A stretch of DNA of 64,000 nucleotides, from the NCBI GenBank assembly GCA_010093485.1, contig MU001504.1:937769-1001768 (forward strand), written 5' to 3'. Every line of letters starts with the position of its first letter. Position 1 is the first letter of the stretch. Below are positions 32,134 to 44,870 of this stretch, one piece after another. A program made the translations under genes and the position numbers. The notes under the pieces were generated by a model, which was given only the letters and a program-made list of their open reading frames with translations, did not search any database and was not told where the DNA came from. The DNA is from Karstenula rhodostoma CBS 690.94 (lineage: Eukaryota > Ascomycota > Dothideomycetes > Pleosporales > Didymosphaeriaceae).

Positions 32134-33477
32134 TTACCGCTTTTCAGACCACAATGTCTCAAACTGCCTGAGAACCTGCTCCGCCTCCATCCTATCCACC
32201 GGCTCCAAAATCCCCCACGTCAAGCACCGATACATCTTCCGCGCCAAAACAACCTCAGGCGCAGCCCACGCACCAAACCGATCCCCAACAGCACGCTCAT
32301 ACTCGCGCTTCAGCTCCGCCTTCTCGCTGTCCTCGGGTTCGAACACCGCCATCTCCTCCCGCTCATCATACGCACGCCCATCGCTCCAGAGATAAAACGG
32401 CGGTCGCGTACCCACGAACTTGGGCGCAAAGACCCCAAGGTCCCAGTCCAACACACCAGTAACGCGGATGCTGGTGTCGCTAGCCACCTCCGCGAGGATG
32501 TTACACGGATGCAAGTCCCCGTGGTCGAAGTAGAAGCCTTCGTCGTCGGGCAGGAACCCGCGCTCGTACAGGCGCTTAATCACAGCCACGAAACCATCCC
32601 AGATCCCATCATGCACAGCCAGCCCTGCACTACCCGCCCAACCACGCTGCCGCTCGCACAGCGAAAGCAGAAAACCGCGCGTGCTCTGTGGCGTAGCGGG
32701 TGCAGTCTGAACGTCGTCAGCCGCGGTCATCGAAGCGAAGGGCCGCGGGACGGGCAGCTGGTCGATCTTTGGATTGCGCAGGTTGGCTGTTGTGTTTGCC
32801 GGCGAGATGAGGCCGGCACGGGAGCTCTCGCGGTGGTGGAGATCAAGCATGAACTCTACCACCCAATGCACGTAGCTCTTCTTCTGGTGGAGGTTGAGTG
32901 CGGGCCAGAGCTGCGTCAGCGGCGTCCCGGGTAGCCGCGTTTGCAGCATGTAACGCTGACCCAGTGCGTTATCGCACGTCGGGTCGTGGGTGATGATTTC
33001 TGGCGTTTTAACGCGTAGATACCGCTTGACGTATGCCAGCGTCGTGACTTGGTATGCCATGGCTGAGCTGTGGGCAGAGAACGGCGGGATACGTAGGATG
33101 TATCGGTCGATTACACGACGGTTCTTTCCTCGTGGCTCAATGCACTTTCCCGTGATGTACTGGATGAGCCGGGAGAGAGTATTCTGGGGCTCGTAGAGAG
33201 CGATGCCGATGATGAAGTTTCGCCCACCGCCCTTATACGAGACGTTGACATCGAGCGGATCAATGCCCGGCCACAGTTCGTCGATTAACTTGTGGATGCG
33301 CATGTGATTCTCAAAGGCGACAGAAGTGTCTTGGGCAGGCTGGGTGGTGGTCGAAAAAATCGATGCAATATCGTCGGCATCCCTTTGTGTTTGTGGAGCA
33401 TGTGCTACATCTAGATTATTCTCATGCTCGTCGCAGCCCGCTGCGAGCGATAGATGGTAGTCGTTATTTGAGGCCAT
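32134..33477 (-). CDS. Aminoglycoside-phosphotransferase-family kinase-like protein
   Basis: An intronless 447-aa frame from ATG 33477. The APH fold is recognisable by the catalytic-loop motif FDHGDLHPCNIL (residues about 318-330) and the metal-binding VLDWDLG, here DWD where many members have DWE. The N-lobe has the strand-loop region SYKGGGRNFIIGI and an RYILRIP strand with no obvious canonical lysine. Fungi encode many such proteins. They are not antibiotic-resistance enzymes, and their substrates are mostly unknown small molecules. The stretch around residues 230-260 is low-complexity. There is no signal peptide. Confidence 0.88.
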   Translation of the reverse strand: MASNNDYHLSLAAGCDEHENNLDVAHAPQTQRDADDIASIFSTTTQPAQDTSVAFENHMRIHKLIDELWPGIDPLDVNVSYKGGGRNFIIGIALYEPQNTLSRLIQYITGKCIEPRGKNRRVIDRYILRIPPFSAHSSAMAYQVTTLAYVKRYLRVKTPEIITHDPTCDNALGQRYMLQTRLPGTPLTQLWPALNLHQKKSYVHWVVEFMLDLHHRESSRAGLISPANTTANLRNPKIDQLPVPRPFASMTAADDVQTAPATPQSTRGFLLSLCERQRGWAGSAGLAVHDGIWDGFVAVIKRLYERGFLPDDEGFYFDHGDLHPCNILAEVASDTSIRVTGVLDWDLGVFAPKFVGTRPPFYLWSDGRAYDEREEMAVFEPEDSEKAELKREYERAVGDRFGAWAAPEVVLARKMYRCLTWGILEPVDRMEAEQVLRQFETLWSEKR

Positions 33478-33785
33478 TAGGAGTTAGTTTGTTATTGCAG
33501 CACCTGAAACGGACTTGTATACGTATAGTTCACAGGGAAAGTTATACTATATACCAATGACGAGGGCCAACATTGTGCGCAAACAACTTTTTTGCATGTT
33601 TGGGTTCAGGTGAGTAATATTGTGCATTTCACTCTGTTGGGAAAAACACCAAAGTGGAAGTAACTCCATTTCATGTTCTCGACTTCATAAGAAGGGTGCA
33701 GTTAGTAGCTAGGCCTACTGCTTATGCGTCGAACGCCGAACGCCGTATCATAGCATCGTATATCATCCTCAAGTCCATGTCGCGA
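33478..33785. other. Short intergenic region, nothing recognised
   Basis: 308 bp between the APH gene start and the 3' end of the transcription-factor gene. No recognisable element. Confidence 0.4.
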
Positions 33786-36700
33786 TCACGACATGCCCCC
33801 TCCACCCACCAACCTCCATTGCACCAGCCCCCTTAGCACGATCATCCCATCATGCACAACCGCCCATCGCACCTTCCCTAGACATCGACTCACGACAGCA
33901 GCCAACCCATTCGTTCCTCTCTTGCCCATGCCACCGGCGATACCCCTCTCATACCTTACTTCTAACAACCGCTCCCCATCGCTCTTTGATATTGTCTCCA
34001 GCAAACTCGTCATCTCCGCCTGCGGATCCCAAATAATTTCATCCTCATCTTCATCGTGAGGTCCCGATGAACGCGGCGGAACAGGGCGCGCGTACCACAC
34101 GCCCCAGATTGTCAGCGTACCCAGGTAGACGGCCCAAGGCAAGTGCCAGAGACGGCTGCCGCCGATATCGCTGGACGACGAATCGGTGTCGAGAATGGAG
34201 ACGCCCTGCTCGACGAGCGCGGCGGCGTGCCACACAGCTTTGCCGGCTTCCTTGAGATTGTCGGCGACCCATTTCTTGACGACCTTCTGGCTGCGAGCGT
34301 AATCTGCTCGCGCGACGGGGCGGCCGAGGATGTGTCGCGCGCCGGCGTAGATTTGGAGGTCGAGAAACGGGGTGTGGAGGAGGATGTGTGCAGAGTGGTA
34401 TAGAGAGGAAACAGCCGTGTGGAAAGCCTGGAATTCTTTGGCAAGGGGATGGGTTGGATAGGGCAGGCGCGCTACGTAGGATGCGCAGAAGGCTTGGAAG
34501 TCGTGGTTCCATGCCTTGTATGACACTGCCAGACGGGTTTGCCAGTTGCCGAGTGGATTGGTGTCGACGACGCAGAGGGATGTTTGGTCTCGTCGTTGCA
34601 TGTCCCAGGCGATGGACATGAGGCCGTGGAGAAGTAGGGATCGGGATAGTGCGTTGAGATTCTTGGGAACGGAAACAGACGCGGACGGATTGAGGTACAT
34701 CTTCAGGCAGGATAGGAAAAGCGGGCTTGAAGGTTGCTTTTGGCGAAGCTGGTGCCAGCTCTCTGCCGAGTCGGCCTCCCATAGTGATTGGTCGCATGGC
34801 AGATTCGACCGCAGTTCGAATGCCGACATACACAGGGACTGGCAGAACAGAACCGCGTGCTGTGTATCCCACATGAAGCAGAGGAAAGCCAGTCTCTTCT
34901 TCTGCTCGGCGTCTACCCAGGTCCGCCAATCGTCTTCGAGATCGTCTGTCGCGTCTTCGAGTGTTGGTGACCGGATCGATTGGCAGTCGCTTCGCCGGAT
35001 GAGGTTGATCAAAAGCCCATGAAACAGGTGGCTCATGTCATGCTGTTTCTGGCCAGCCCTGCTCTTTCCGAAGCACTCGACTAGCAAAATGGTCTGCAGC
35101 ACCCACAGATCTGGTTTCGCAGAGAAGCCAGCGTTTGCGAAGATTTGTGGTCGAACGACATCGTGGATGCAGACCTAGTTGTTATTAGCTTCTGCCACAA
35201 TGTACTGCCAGGCTCCAGCTTCACTGGTGATTTCGGACCCCGTATTGTGGTCTGAGTTACCCCAGGATGTACAACGCAGCGCCAAACGTCTGACCTCAGG
35301 ATGGACAAAGCATACTTACAGCAAGTTGATGTGCATCCTTCTCTCCATAAGTTGCTCCGAGTAGTAAGACCGAAACCAGCAGCAACGTATCGGCATTACA
35401 TGGTTCGAACGTCGACATATGGATCAGGGGATATGTTGTGTTGAAGCGGGTGAAGAAGAGGTCGCAGTAAGTCTGCAGACATGAAAGCGATAGGAGTGGG
35501 TGATCGCGCATGACTAGGCTGCCATCTGGAGCTGTGGGTTGAGCGATGTCGACCAGGTCCAGGACTTGTTGGCGTGCTAGCTCGTCGATGATGGGTAAGC
35601 ATCTCGATGGCTGCAGTAGCGACATCGGCCGCTCGAGGTCCAAGGGGGTGTGAGTGCTGCAAGGCTGTTGTGAGAGAGTATTTGAGAAGGCGTTGGCCAT
35701 GTGGTTCTCTGTGGTCTCCCTTTGCTCGGAAGTTTTGCGGCTTGTTCGTGTATTCTCCGTCAATGGCGGAGTTATGAACGCAGCCGGCGGGGACATCTGC
35801 TGTGGAGAGTCCGTTCTCTGTGAAGGGCCAGAGCCGTAGTTGGCCACAGTGGAATGAGGCTTGTCGGTTTCAATGATCATATGATCGAGTTGGAGATCGA
35901 AAGCATGACTGGGTTGGGAGACGGAATCGTTGAACTGGAACGCAGGGAAGGGGTCGTTAAATACAGGCTGTATTTGAGGCTCTTTTAAATCAAACAACCA
36001 TTCATAGTTGTTCATGGTAGTGAATGGGTTGTTGAAAGAGCTTGCCGTATCCGGGTTGAAGATGTCGTCAAAAGGAGCATCGTTGAACACGAGAGGTGCA
36101 AGAGGTTCCGGTTCAGGTTGAGGAAGGTCGGTAGACCAGAACTGCTGGTCAATGGGAGACAAGGATTCGGATGCAGACAGTGCGTTCAAGTCCAGGTTGG
36201 TAGGAGGGTAGCCGCTTGCGATGCCAGAGTCGTGGTCGTCGAATGTAGGGTCGCAGAGCGACGGGTCACATGAAAGTGGAGATATCGGCGCGCCGTGCTC
36301 TTTAGACTGAAACTGGGCGAGTTCCGAGAGCGACTGAAGTGGGTCCTCTATTTGTGATTGTTGGGGCGCAGAGCTGGAACGCTCCCGGCCGTCGATGGAA
36401 GAATCCACGTCAAGGGTTGGCTTCTTGGTCACAACGTTCCCCTCAGCATCCTTCCACATACGCTTGCGTGTGTTTAGAACACCCTGACCGTCAGCACCGG
36501 CTTCTTCGTCCTTTTGGCGGTGTCTTGCCATGTGGCGGTCTGCATGGTGTCAGCGACCTGTCTAACATTGAACGCATGGACCCTACGGGCATGAGGTGGG
36601 AAGGAGAATTGAGACAGCCAGCCATCCACTCTTGGAGGATGACTAAAGTGGAAAAGTAGACGCGTGCGTTGGGTCGATGCCCGTTCCGGCTTCCCGCTCA

Positions 36701-36934
36701 TGATGCAAGGAGACGCGGTGGCTTACCGAGCAAATCTTTCCTCTTGAAATGAGCTCTGCATCTCGAGCAGGTAAACTCGCCCGAGGTATGGTTGAGCACA
36801 TGTCTTTGCAGATGCTCAGCCCTCGTAAAACTCCTGCCACATGCATCGGTCTGGCAAATAAATCTCTTCTCCCTGTTCTTGCTCAGGTCCTTTCTCCTTC
36901 GTCCTCGCGGCATTGTGGAAACTGTCGTAGCCAT
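33786..36934 (-). CDS. C2H2 zinc-finger transcription factor with fungal TF domain
   Basis: Three exons (36934-36727, 36539-35320, 35174-33786) with longer introns (187 and 145 nt) give 938 aa. Two adjacent C2H2 fingers lie near the N-terminus: C-x4-C-x12-H-x3-H (residues 27-50) and C-x2-C-x12-H-x3-H. The second is completed only after intron 1 (KDLL/DRHMARH), which supports the splice. A basic leader (RGRRRKDLSKNREKR) is a likely nuclear signal. The middle (about 100-400) is acidic and Ser/Pro/Gln-rich, like an activation region. The C-terminal half is the Fungal_trans regulatory domain (CLQTYCDLFFTRFNTTYPLI). This architecture is shared by many Pezizomycotina regulators. Targets are unknown; it might regulate neighbours, but nothing shows that. 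Confidence 0.9.
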
Positions 36935-37820
36935 GACCGATGCTCAGCGCTCGAGCACAAATTGACGCACGTGTTGGTAGGGCATTGAAGGTTGGGGGAT
37001 GCGGAGATGGTATAATGGGGGTCGGAAAGGATCCGAGATGACGCTGTCCGTCCTCCAGAAGCCGGCCACACGGTTGCCACGGCCCAGATAGGCCAGATAG
37101 GCGCTTATTGCCGATGTTCGGTAACGCAGAAGCGCGCATGCAGATTGCGGGGTTGCTCGAGTCAGCCCATGTTCTGTTCTAGCGGGTGAATGACAAAAGT
37201 GGGGTACCAGCAAGATAAGGAGTGGGGGCATCGCGTTGCCACAATCAGAGTAGCGTGTGCGACCATCTGGATGAGGCTGATGCTTTCAGTCCCACCTACT
37301 GTGTACATCGTGCGGTCCCACCTACTATGTACATCGTGCGGTCCCACCTGTATCGCGGCCTGAGCCAGCGCTCCTGACACATCGCCGTCGGCCCGCTTAC
37401 CCAAGAGTCATGCGCTGCGGCAAACAGTCCACGGCACAGCGAAGAGCACGCTACGAACATTGCCGTGATAACCACCATCAGACCACTATCTTTCCATTGA
37501 ATGTTAGCGTTTGAACCATTACTAGAAGGTAGAAAGATTATTGTATCTGCAACGTCGACGTCACAATATGTCGACCTGCGACCGCTCAGAGGGACCACGA
37601 AGCCTTCGGTGAACGCGTAGCGAGTCGTTGCGAGCATCCTCACCAATCGCCTTCTTAGGACATAGACAAAGTAGCCATGTGTAGTTATCTAATACGAAAG
37701 TCGTGATCCAAGTCTGCGCATCGAACTAATTATACTTAGGCATCACATTCACTATGAATGCTGGACACAGAGCGAGAAACCGCACATGAATGCCGCAAAA
37801 CACCGTCTCCTCCAGACCAT
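36935..37820. promoter_or_regulatory. Upstream region of the C2H2 factor gene
   Basis: 886 bp between the factor's start and the xanthine dehydrogenase 3' end. Besides the 26-bp tandem repeat at 37289-37349 I see only short ORFs without motifs. The C2H2 factor's promoter must be here. Confidence 0.4.
37289..37349. repeat. 26-bp tandem repeat, 2.3 copies
   Basis: Two 26-bp units (37289-37314 and 37315-37340) differ at one base (CTGTG/CTATG), followed by a 9-bp third partial unit GTCCCACCT. Each contains TGTACATCGTGCG. The units lie 355 to 415 bp upstream of the C2H2 factor start codon. Confidence 0.9.
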
Positions 37821-40800
37821 CTATGCCACAGCAACAAAGAAACTAGTCTCGCCCTCCTTGCGCTTCACTTCGGCCCGCCTCACCAAGTCATCTCCCACCG
37901 CCAAGCGCAATCTCTCTGCCGTGGCCGGGCTGTCCAACTTCCACGCATCCTTGCCCACTCCTCCCAGGATGCTCTGCCCGTTCATCTTCCTCGCTGCCTT
38001 GATCGCCTCTCTCATCGCGAAGAAGACCGTGCATCCCAAGAACAACGGCGGCTCGCCAATGCCCTTGCTGCTCTGCACGCTACGCAGATGGTTCCACGAC
38101 AGCGGCTTCCCATCGTTGTCTGTCCGCAGCATGCTCACGTTGAAAACCTGCGGTATATCGCTGAAGCCAGGGATCTTGTAGGTACCGGGGCCGCGGGTGA
38201 AGAGCTCGCCCGAACGCGTCCAGAGTGACTCTTCCATGGTGAAGAGGCCCTGGCCTTGGACGAAGGCGCCTTCGATCTGGCCGTAGTCGATGGCCGGGTT
38301 GATCGAGTTTCCGACGTCCTGGCTAAAGTCAGCGTGTGTTGCGGGTGCATGCGAAGAGCGAGAGGGCTTACCATCATCAAATCCGTCCTCAAGACGGTGG
38401 AGTCTCCCGTCAGCAAGTCGACTTCTACTTCCGAACATCCCGCGCCTTGCGTGAAGTAATAGTACATGGGCTTGATGGTGTTGATGTCGTAGTCGCCCCA
38501 CTTGTAGCCAATGCGCGGCATCTTCCAGAAGCCGTTGGCTGCCAGGTTGACGCGCTCGAGGTAGGCTGCGTGGACGATCTCCTTGAGCGGCGCGTCCTTA
38601 CCTAGCCTCTCGCGGTACGGTTTCAGGCGTTCGTTGAGCTGATCGCACGCATTCTTCACAGCCATACCGTTCAGGTCGGATCCTGAAGACGCAGCTGTGG
38701 GCGAAGCGTTGGCGATCTGGTATGTTGAGCTGTCTTGCGTGAAGATCGCGTCGAGCGGGGTGCCCAACTCTTGTGCAGCGATCTGACACATCTTTGTGTA
38801 TAGGCCTTGACCCATCTCGGTACCACCGTGATGTAAAAGTACACTGCCATCGTGATAGATCTTGATGTATGCGCCGGCCTGGTTCAGATGTAAGGCGGTT
38901 GCGAAGCTGAGGCCGAATTTGGTAGGCACAAGGCATATGCCGCGCTTCCTCCAGCGGTTCTTTGCGTTGAATTCTTCGACTGCCTTCTTTCGCTTCTCAT
39001 ACTCAGCAGATCGGCTCAACTGTTCCAGGATCATGGGAACATGCCAGTCTTCATCGATGTGCTGCAGGAAAGGAGTGTGCTCTCCGATCTTGTAGAGGTT
39101 CTTCAGTCGCAGCTCATCAACATCCATTCCTAAACCTTCTGCGATGTTGTACATGACCGTCTCGGAGAAGTACTGGCCCTGCGGCGCACCAAATCCGCGG
39201 TATGCAGTGTTGCTGTGGATATTCGTTTTGCAAACGTGGCCTCGAAGAAGGACGTTTGGGCACTCGTAGGAGTTGTCAAAGTGCGTGAGGCAGCGGTCCA
39301 TGACAGCGCCAGACATGTCTTGTGAAAAGCCCGCATTGTCATAAACATCTGCCTCCATGGCAAGCAGCATTCCCTCTTTCGAAACGCCCACTTTCCAGCG
39401 TGCTTGGACAGGATGCCTTTGCCCACTGAGCAGCATGTCCTCGTCGCGGTTAAGCATTAGCCGCATCGGTCGCATCTCCTTCTTCGCTGCAATAGCGAGA
39501 TAGCAAGCGAAAGGGACACTGCGTGATTCTTTCCCACCAAACCCTCCACCCATGCGCTTGACACGTGCGTTGATGCGGTTGCTTGGGACACCGGTGACGG
39601 CGGACACAAACTCTTGCGTCTCCATGGTGTTCTGCGTCGACGACCAAACCTCCATGCAGCCGTCTTCACCAGAAGGAATCACAAGTGCGGCATTGGTCTC
39701 GAGGTAGAAATGCTCCTGTGTTCGGTGTCAGCTAGATATATTTGAAAATTTGGAATGAGTCTTACCTGTCCGCCCATACGGGTCTGTCCTTCGAATATCC
39801 GGTCGCACTTTGCAAAAGCTTCGCCCATCTTATCCTCAAGAGCAAGACCCTTCTTCAAAAGCTTGTCGTGTGGGAAAAAGCTGTTCGCTTCGATGGCCTC
39901 GTCGATTGTCAGAATCGCAGGTAGAGGTTCGTACTCCACCTTGACGGCTTTCGCAGCAGCTTGCGCCTCGAGTGCAGTCTCGGCATAGATCATGCCAATG
40001 ACCTGGCCATGGTGTCGAACTTCTCCGTCAGCGAAGAATGGCTCGTCTTTCTTGATGGATCCCCAGATGTTCTCATCCTTCGGGAGACAGTTCTTGTCGA
40101 GGTACCCAACCACGCCAGGCATAGCCAGAGCAGGCTCCCAGTCAACGCTGAGTAGTTTCGCATGCGCTTTTGACGAGAGGACCAAGCCGCCGTAGAGCTC
40201 ACGCTCGAAGTGTGGCATGTCGTCTATGTACTCTGCCTCTCCAGTGCATTGCTTGAGTGCAGAAAGGTGGGCGATTTGCTTGCCAACAATCCGTTGCTCG
40301 TATGGGTTCACGTCGTCGCGCACGCCGGTCGAGATGGCGCGGTGGATCTCATCAATGACCTGTGTATCCACATCGCCCAGTCCAAGTTCAGCGGCAGACT
40401 CGTGCCAGAAACGGACGAACAACGACAGAGTCAACGTCTTACGATAGTCGGCCATGCCTCCAGGAACTGTGTAGGGAAGGTCGTAGTCTTCGAGTAGGCC
40501 GGCCAACGCAATGTCCAACGTTTCGGAGTGGAACCAACGCTTACCAAGTAATGCTGCCTGCGTCTTTGGAGAATTCTTAGTTGTTGGCGCCATGCCACCA
40601 TATACAATCGATACTTCTTCAACATTGTTGTCATCATCGAGTCTTACCCGGAAGGCAGCGGTAACAATAGCAATATCGTCGTCTTTCCTCTTGGCTTGCT
40701 TGTACGCCTTCAGCACCTCGCGTACGTTAGGTGCCGGTAAAGGTATCCTGATGCGACTCAACGCCGCATCCGGCGGCAAATTTGTGGTGCGATACGCAAC

Positions 40801-42417
40801 GAAGAACGTATCCATGGGGAGCTCAATGGTTCCCTTGGACTTATTGACAGCCTCAAGCGTCGCTCCCGCAGCTAGGAGTACAGGATTGGCATCTGAGATG
40901 GGTGAGGCAGTTGCGATATTGCCAGCAAGAGAGGCAACGTTCCGAATCTGCCGTCCAGCGAAGTAACGAAGTTGCTTGCGTAAAGCTTCGAGTACCATGG
41001 CACGCTTTCCCAGCTTCGCGTAGACTTCTTTGCAAATAGCCTCAAGTTCCGTGAGTGGAGTATTGGCCGACACGACAAGCTCTTTAGCCGTTTGAAGTTC
41101 AGCCTCGAGCGGCAGCTTTGTATGCCTCAATTCTGGGATATCCGAGACGTAGACCGAAACCGCAAAGTCAGAGTTCTTGAAGCGCACTTCAACTTGGACT
41201 TCGCTGGCACCACCAACCAGCTTTGCTGATGGGTATGCATCCTTCAATTCCAAGAGCTGATCAAGCGTCGTTGGTCTGAACCAGATTTTCTTGCCGTTGC
41301 CGTAGCAAAGAGGTTGTGGCTCATACTTCCAGAGGGCAGGCGGGAAGATAAGCTCGGTATCTGGAACATACTCCTTGAACTGGACGACCGGGACTCCCTT
41401 CTTCGTCCTGGAAATTTCGGTCTCAAGAGATGTTGTCGTCTTCGTCTCTTTGCCTGCGCTTTCCTTCTCTTTGCTCTTCAAAGGCTTCGCATACTCCGCA
41501 CCGCTGACAGCAGGATCAGTATCCGGCTTGTCCGAGATGGTAACAATTGCAGGAATGTGCTCATCCCCTGGCGAGTCTGCGGGCTCTGTGGGCGGTGTCG
41601 ATGCTTGAGATTTGCTGTCGTTGGAGCTGCTATCGGAAGGCACGGTAGGCTGGTCGCGGCAACACCCTCCTGGTCTTCCACAAGACCCTTTGGACGGCCC
41701 ACTGCAGCCATTTCGCACAAGATCAGCAACCTCTCTCTCGGCTCTCCCATCGTCAGAGTCTTGGACACTGGGTTCCTCGCTGAGCTGGCCTTGAAGATCT
41801 TCCACAATGAAGGTCTTTGCTGCATTCAGAATCGGCTTGTAGCCAGTGCATCGACACAAGTTACCGTCCAGATGGCCCTCCATCTCGATATCGCGTTCAC
41901 TGAGTGTGAATTTCTTCGTCTCGGGGTCGTAGGAATTTCTCACCATGGCATACAAACTCATGACTATTCCAGGTGTGCAGAACCCGCACTGACTCCCGTG
42001 CATCTTTGCGATTCTCTCTTGCAGAGGATGCGGCTTTTCCACGCTGCCAATGCCTTCGACGGTAATAACATGCTTGCCATCCACTCCCACCAACGGGAAC
42101 AAGCAGGCATTGACAGCGAAATGCTTCATCCTCTTCTTCTCAGACGAAGTATCCGGAACCTGCAACACGACTGTACACGCACCGCACCCTCCCTCGCCGC
42201 ATCCCAGTTTCGTGCCCTTGAGATTTGGTTGGGCGCGGATGTAATCCAACAGCGTCCAGTGCGGATTTGCATTGCTGATGACGGTCTTCCGTCCATTGAC
42301 ATAGCAGTTGATGTCAGGCGATTTGTATGTCGTTTCGATTAGGGGTGTGAGTGCTTCGGCGGCAGAAGCAGCGCGTGGTGGAACAGCTGCTGTCTTGGGG
42401 GGCGTTGGGAGAGCCAT
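37821..42417 (-). CDS. hxA: Xanthine dehydrogenase (purine hydroxylase I)
   Basis: Molybdenum hydroxylase converting hypoxanthine to xanthine to urate with NAD+, the entry to purine use as nitrogen source. Three exons (42417-39766, 39715-38372, 38318-37821) give 1497 aa. Order: a 2Fe-2S domain with GCGEGGCGAC; a second 2Fe-2S domain with CGFCTPG and NLCRCTGY; the FAD domain (KLVGGASEVQVE, RNVASLAGNIATASPISD); then the molybdopterin domain (GGGFGGKESR, YRGFGAPQG, and the catalytic Glu region GIGEPP). The stretch between the second Fe-S cluster and the FAD domain is long (roughly 110 extra residues), with a Cys-rich patch (CSGPSKGSCGRPGGCC) and Ser/Pro/Glu-rich sequence. Fungal orthologues also vary here. 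The first in-frame ATG is 42417. Confidence 0.95.
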
Positions 42418-43226
42418 AATAGGTGAAGCCCCTTGAATTGACTTGATGCTCAATGCAGAGCACGAATTGGGAGGCCAAGAACCAAATGCTGGATCAAAGA
42501 GTGACCATATGCTTCACCAACAGCGACCGCCACGTACAGCTCTTCAAATGGTGCAAGTCATAATGCGCCTATACCCCTCTCACGTAAAGCGATGAAATCA
42601 TTGGCCGGGTTTAATCGCGCGGTTTGTTCCTAATCGCATCTACCCCGCCGCCGCCCGCAGCTATCGTCCACCCCACTCTTGTCCCTTGCTACACCACGTT
42701 ACACTTCGTGCGCTCCACTTGGAGCCCCATCTAGATGGATGCATCGCATCTGGGCAGTGGGCAAACCCATTTCAGGGCGTGCTCACTGATAAAACTGCGT
42801 TGACAATACTTGCAATAGACTAGATTGTCATTGTCAGGGTTTAGAAACTACACTTCCTCATCCAAATCTAGCACATGATCAAAATAGCTCTAGAGCCTAC
42901 GGACAGAACAGCATTTAGCATTCAGAATTCATGTAGCGTACGCGAGATCTTCGGAACCTTTCCTCGCTTACAAGGTATGGGTCCACATGGGGTGCAATCT
43001 AGAGGGGTGTTTCCTGCCCATCCCCCATTCCTGCCACACCACTCCCGAACATGGGATCGGGGCGTGCGCACAGCGCCATGATCGGGGCAAGTCAGGCACC
43101 ATATAGACCCTCGGCTCGGAAACGTAGTCTCTGTATCTCTACAAACTTTTGTGCTCCATTTTGTCTTATTTGTCTTGGACAGCAATCATTACACGTCTCA
43201 AATCCACACTCGCACGAATCGCCAAA
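42418..43226. promoter_or_regulatory. Divergent xanthine dehydrogenase/OYE upstream region
   Basis: 809 bp between divergent genes. TGATAA at 42787-42792 fits the HGATAR consensus for AreA-type nitrogen regulators, which would suit a purine-catabolic gene. A single site is weak evidence. Confidence 0.4.
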
Positions 43227-44570
43227 ATGCCCAAAGCAGATACCCCGCCCGGCTTCAGGCCCCTCAAGGAGACGACCTTGTTCACGCCGTTCAAGCTGGG
43301 CCCGCTCAATCTCGAGCACAGGATAGTGCAAGCGCCCTTGACGCGCATGCGCTCCACCAAGGAGAGCGACGGCATCACGGTGCCAAACGACTTGGTTAAG
43401 GAATACTACAGCCAGAGAGCGACAAAAGGCGGCCTGCAGCTGACCGAAGCCACCGATATCTTCAAATATGTGAGTCTCGGGCCATGTTGGAACATTTGAC
43501 GAGGGCTAACAATGTAGGCTTCAAACTACCCCGGTGCACCAGGAGTTTTCACAGATTCGCAGGTCGCCGCTTGGAAGAAGGTCACTGACGCCGTCCACGC
43601 AAAGGGCGGTTTCATCATCTCCCAGCTCTGGCACACTGGCCGCGCCTCACCACCTTCCTTCCGCAACGGCCAGCAGACGGTAAGCTCAGGCACCCTGCCC
43701 ATGTCCGGGAACTGGATCGACGGTGTTTCCTGCGAGGAGAACCCACCGCGTGCATTGACCGTCGACGAGATCCACGACATCACCAAGAAGTGGGGCGAGG
43801 CAGCGAAGAAGGCGCGCGAGGCTGGCTTCGACGGCATCGAGATCCACGGTGCGAACGGCTACCTGCTCGAACAATTCCTGCACGACAATGTCAACAACAG
43901 GACTGACGAATACGGCGGCTCCATCGACGGGCGAATCCGATTCCCCCTGGAGGTCATCAAGGAGTGCTGCAAGGCGATTGGAGCCGACCGCGTCGGCATC
44001 CGGTTGTCGCCGTACAACTACTTCCAAGACACCAAAGACAGCAAGCCCAACGAGCACTGGGAGTATCTTTGCGAGAAGATCGCCGCGCTCCCCGAAGCCG
44101 AGCGACCCGCCTACGTACACATGTGAGTCCAACCCAAGTCCCATGCCACCTTCCCCGCTGACACAGTTAGGGTTGAGCCGCGCTTCGACGAAGTCCTCGA
44201 CGAGAAGGCCAAACTCGACGCCCTCTCCACTTACACGTCGAACCCCAAGGAAGGCGTCGAAGCCGAGCTCTCCATCAAGCCAAAGACAAACAACCTCTCC
44301 CGCTTCCGCGAAATCCTCGCAAAGGCAAACATCCGCTTCATTGCGGCTGGCAACTTCGACCGCGATAACGCAGTCCCCAAGCTCGACGCGGGCGATGCGG
44401 ACCTCATCATCTTCGGCCGCCATTTCATCGCTAACCCGGATCTGCCCAGGAGATTGGCCGACGGCCTCGAGCTGAACCCGTATGATCGTACGACCTTCTA
44501 CGGCGCGGACCCGCCGCAGAAGGGCTACACTGACTACCCTTTCTACGACGACGCTACTGCTACTGCGTGA
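43227..44570 (+). CDS. Old yellow enzyme family NADH:flavin oxidoreductase
   Basis: FMN-dependent ene-reductase, 415 aa, three exons (43227-43469, 43518-44122, 44171-44570) joining in phase. Motifs: FKLGPLNLEHRIVQAPLTRM at the start; the SQLWHTGR FMN/substrate region; GFDGIEIHGANGYLLEQFLH (active-site His and Asn); TDEYGGSI; and FGRHFIANPDLP near the end. These enzymes reduce activated C=C bonds using NAD(P)H. The physiological substrate of most fungal members is unknown; ergot-alkaloid relatives lie in clusters, which is not the case here. It is probably cytosolic. Confidence 0.95.
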
Positions 44571-44870
44571 CCGAGGTCGAGGATCTAGGATGCGCGTACT
44601 TGTGCTTGGTTGCATTGCAGGCGCTGGGCGGGTTAAGACTAGCATATATAACTACCCATGATCTGGGGGAGCTGCTAGAAGGATAAACCGAATTAAATAA
44701 ATCGCATTGACGACTTCCACTTTACGTACTTGCTCATCTATAATATCCTCATCGTGAACAGCACCAACCCTTAGAGTCGTTTGACAGAACTATATAGGGG
44801 CCTCTAGACATTTCCTGAACACTAGGTAGTTACAACCGTAGCTTTAGATTGAAACAATCTATTTTATTTT

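Noticed and set aside
34051..34929. 292-aa frame inside the C2H2 factor gene
   Set aside because: Same-strand alternative frame; Arg/Pro-rich shadow of the Fungal_trans region.
37296..37646. 116-aa minus-strand frame upstream of the C2H2 factor
   Set aside because: It overlaps the tandem repeat, has no recognisable motif and is not needed by any splice model.
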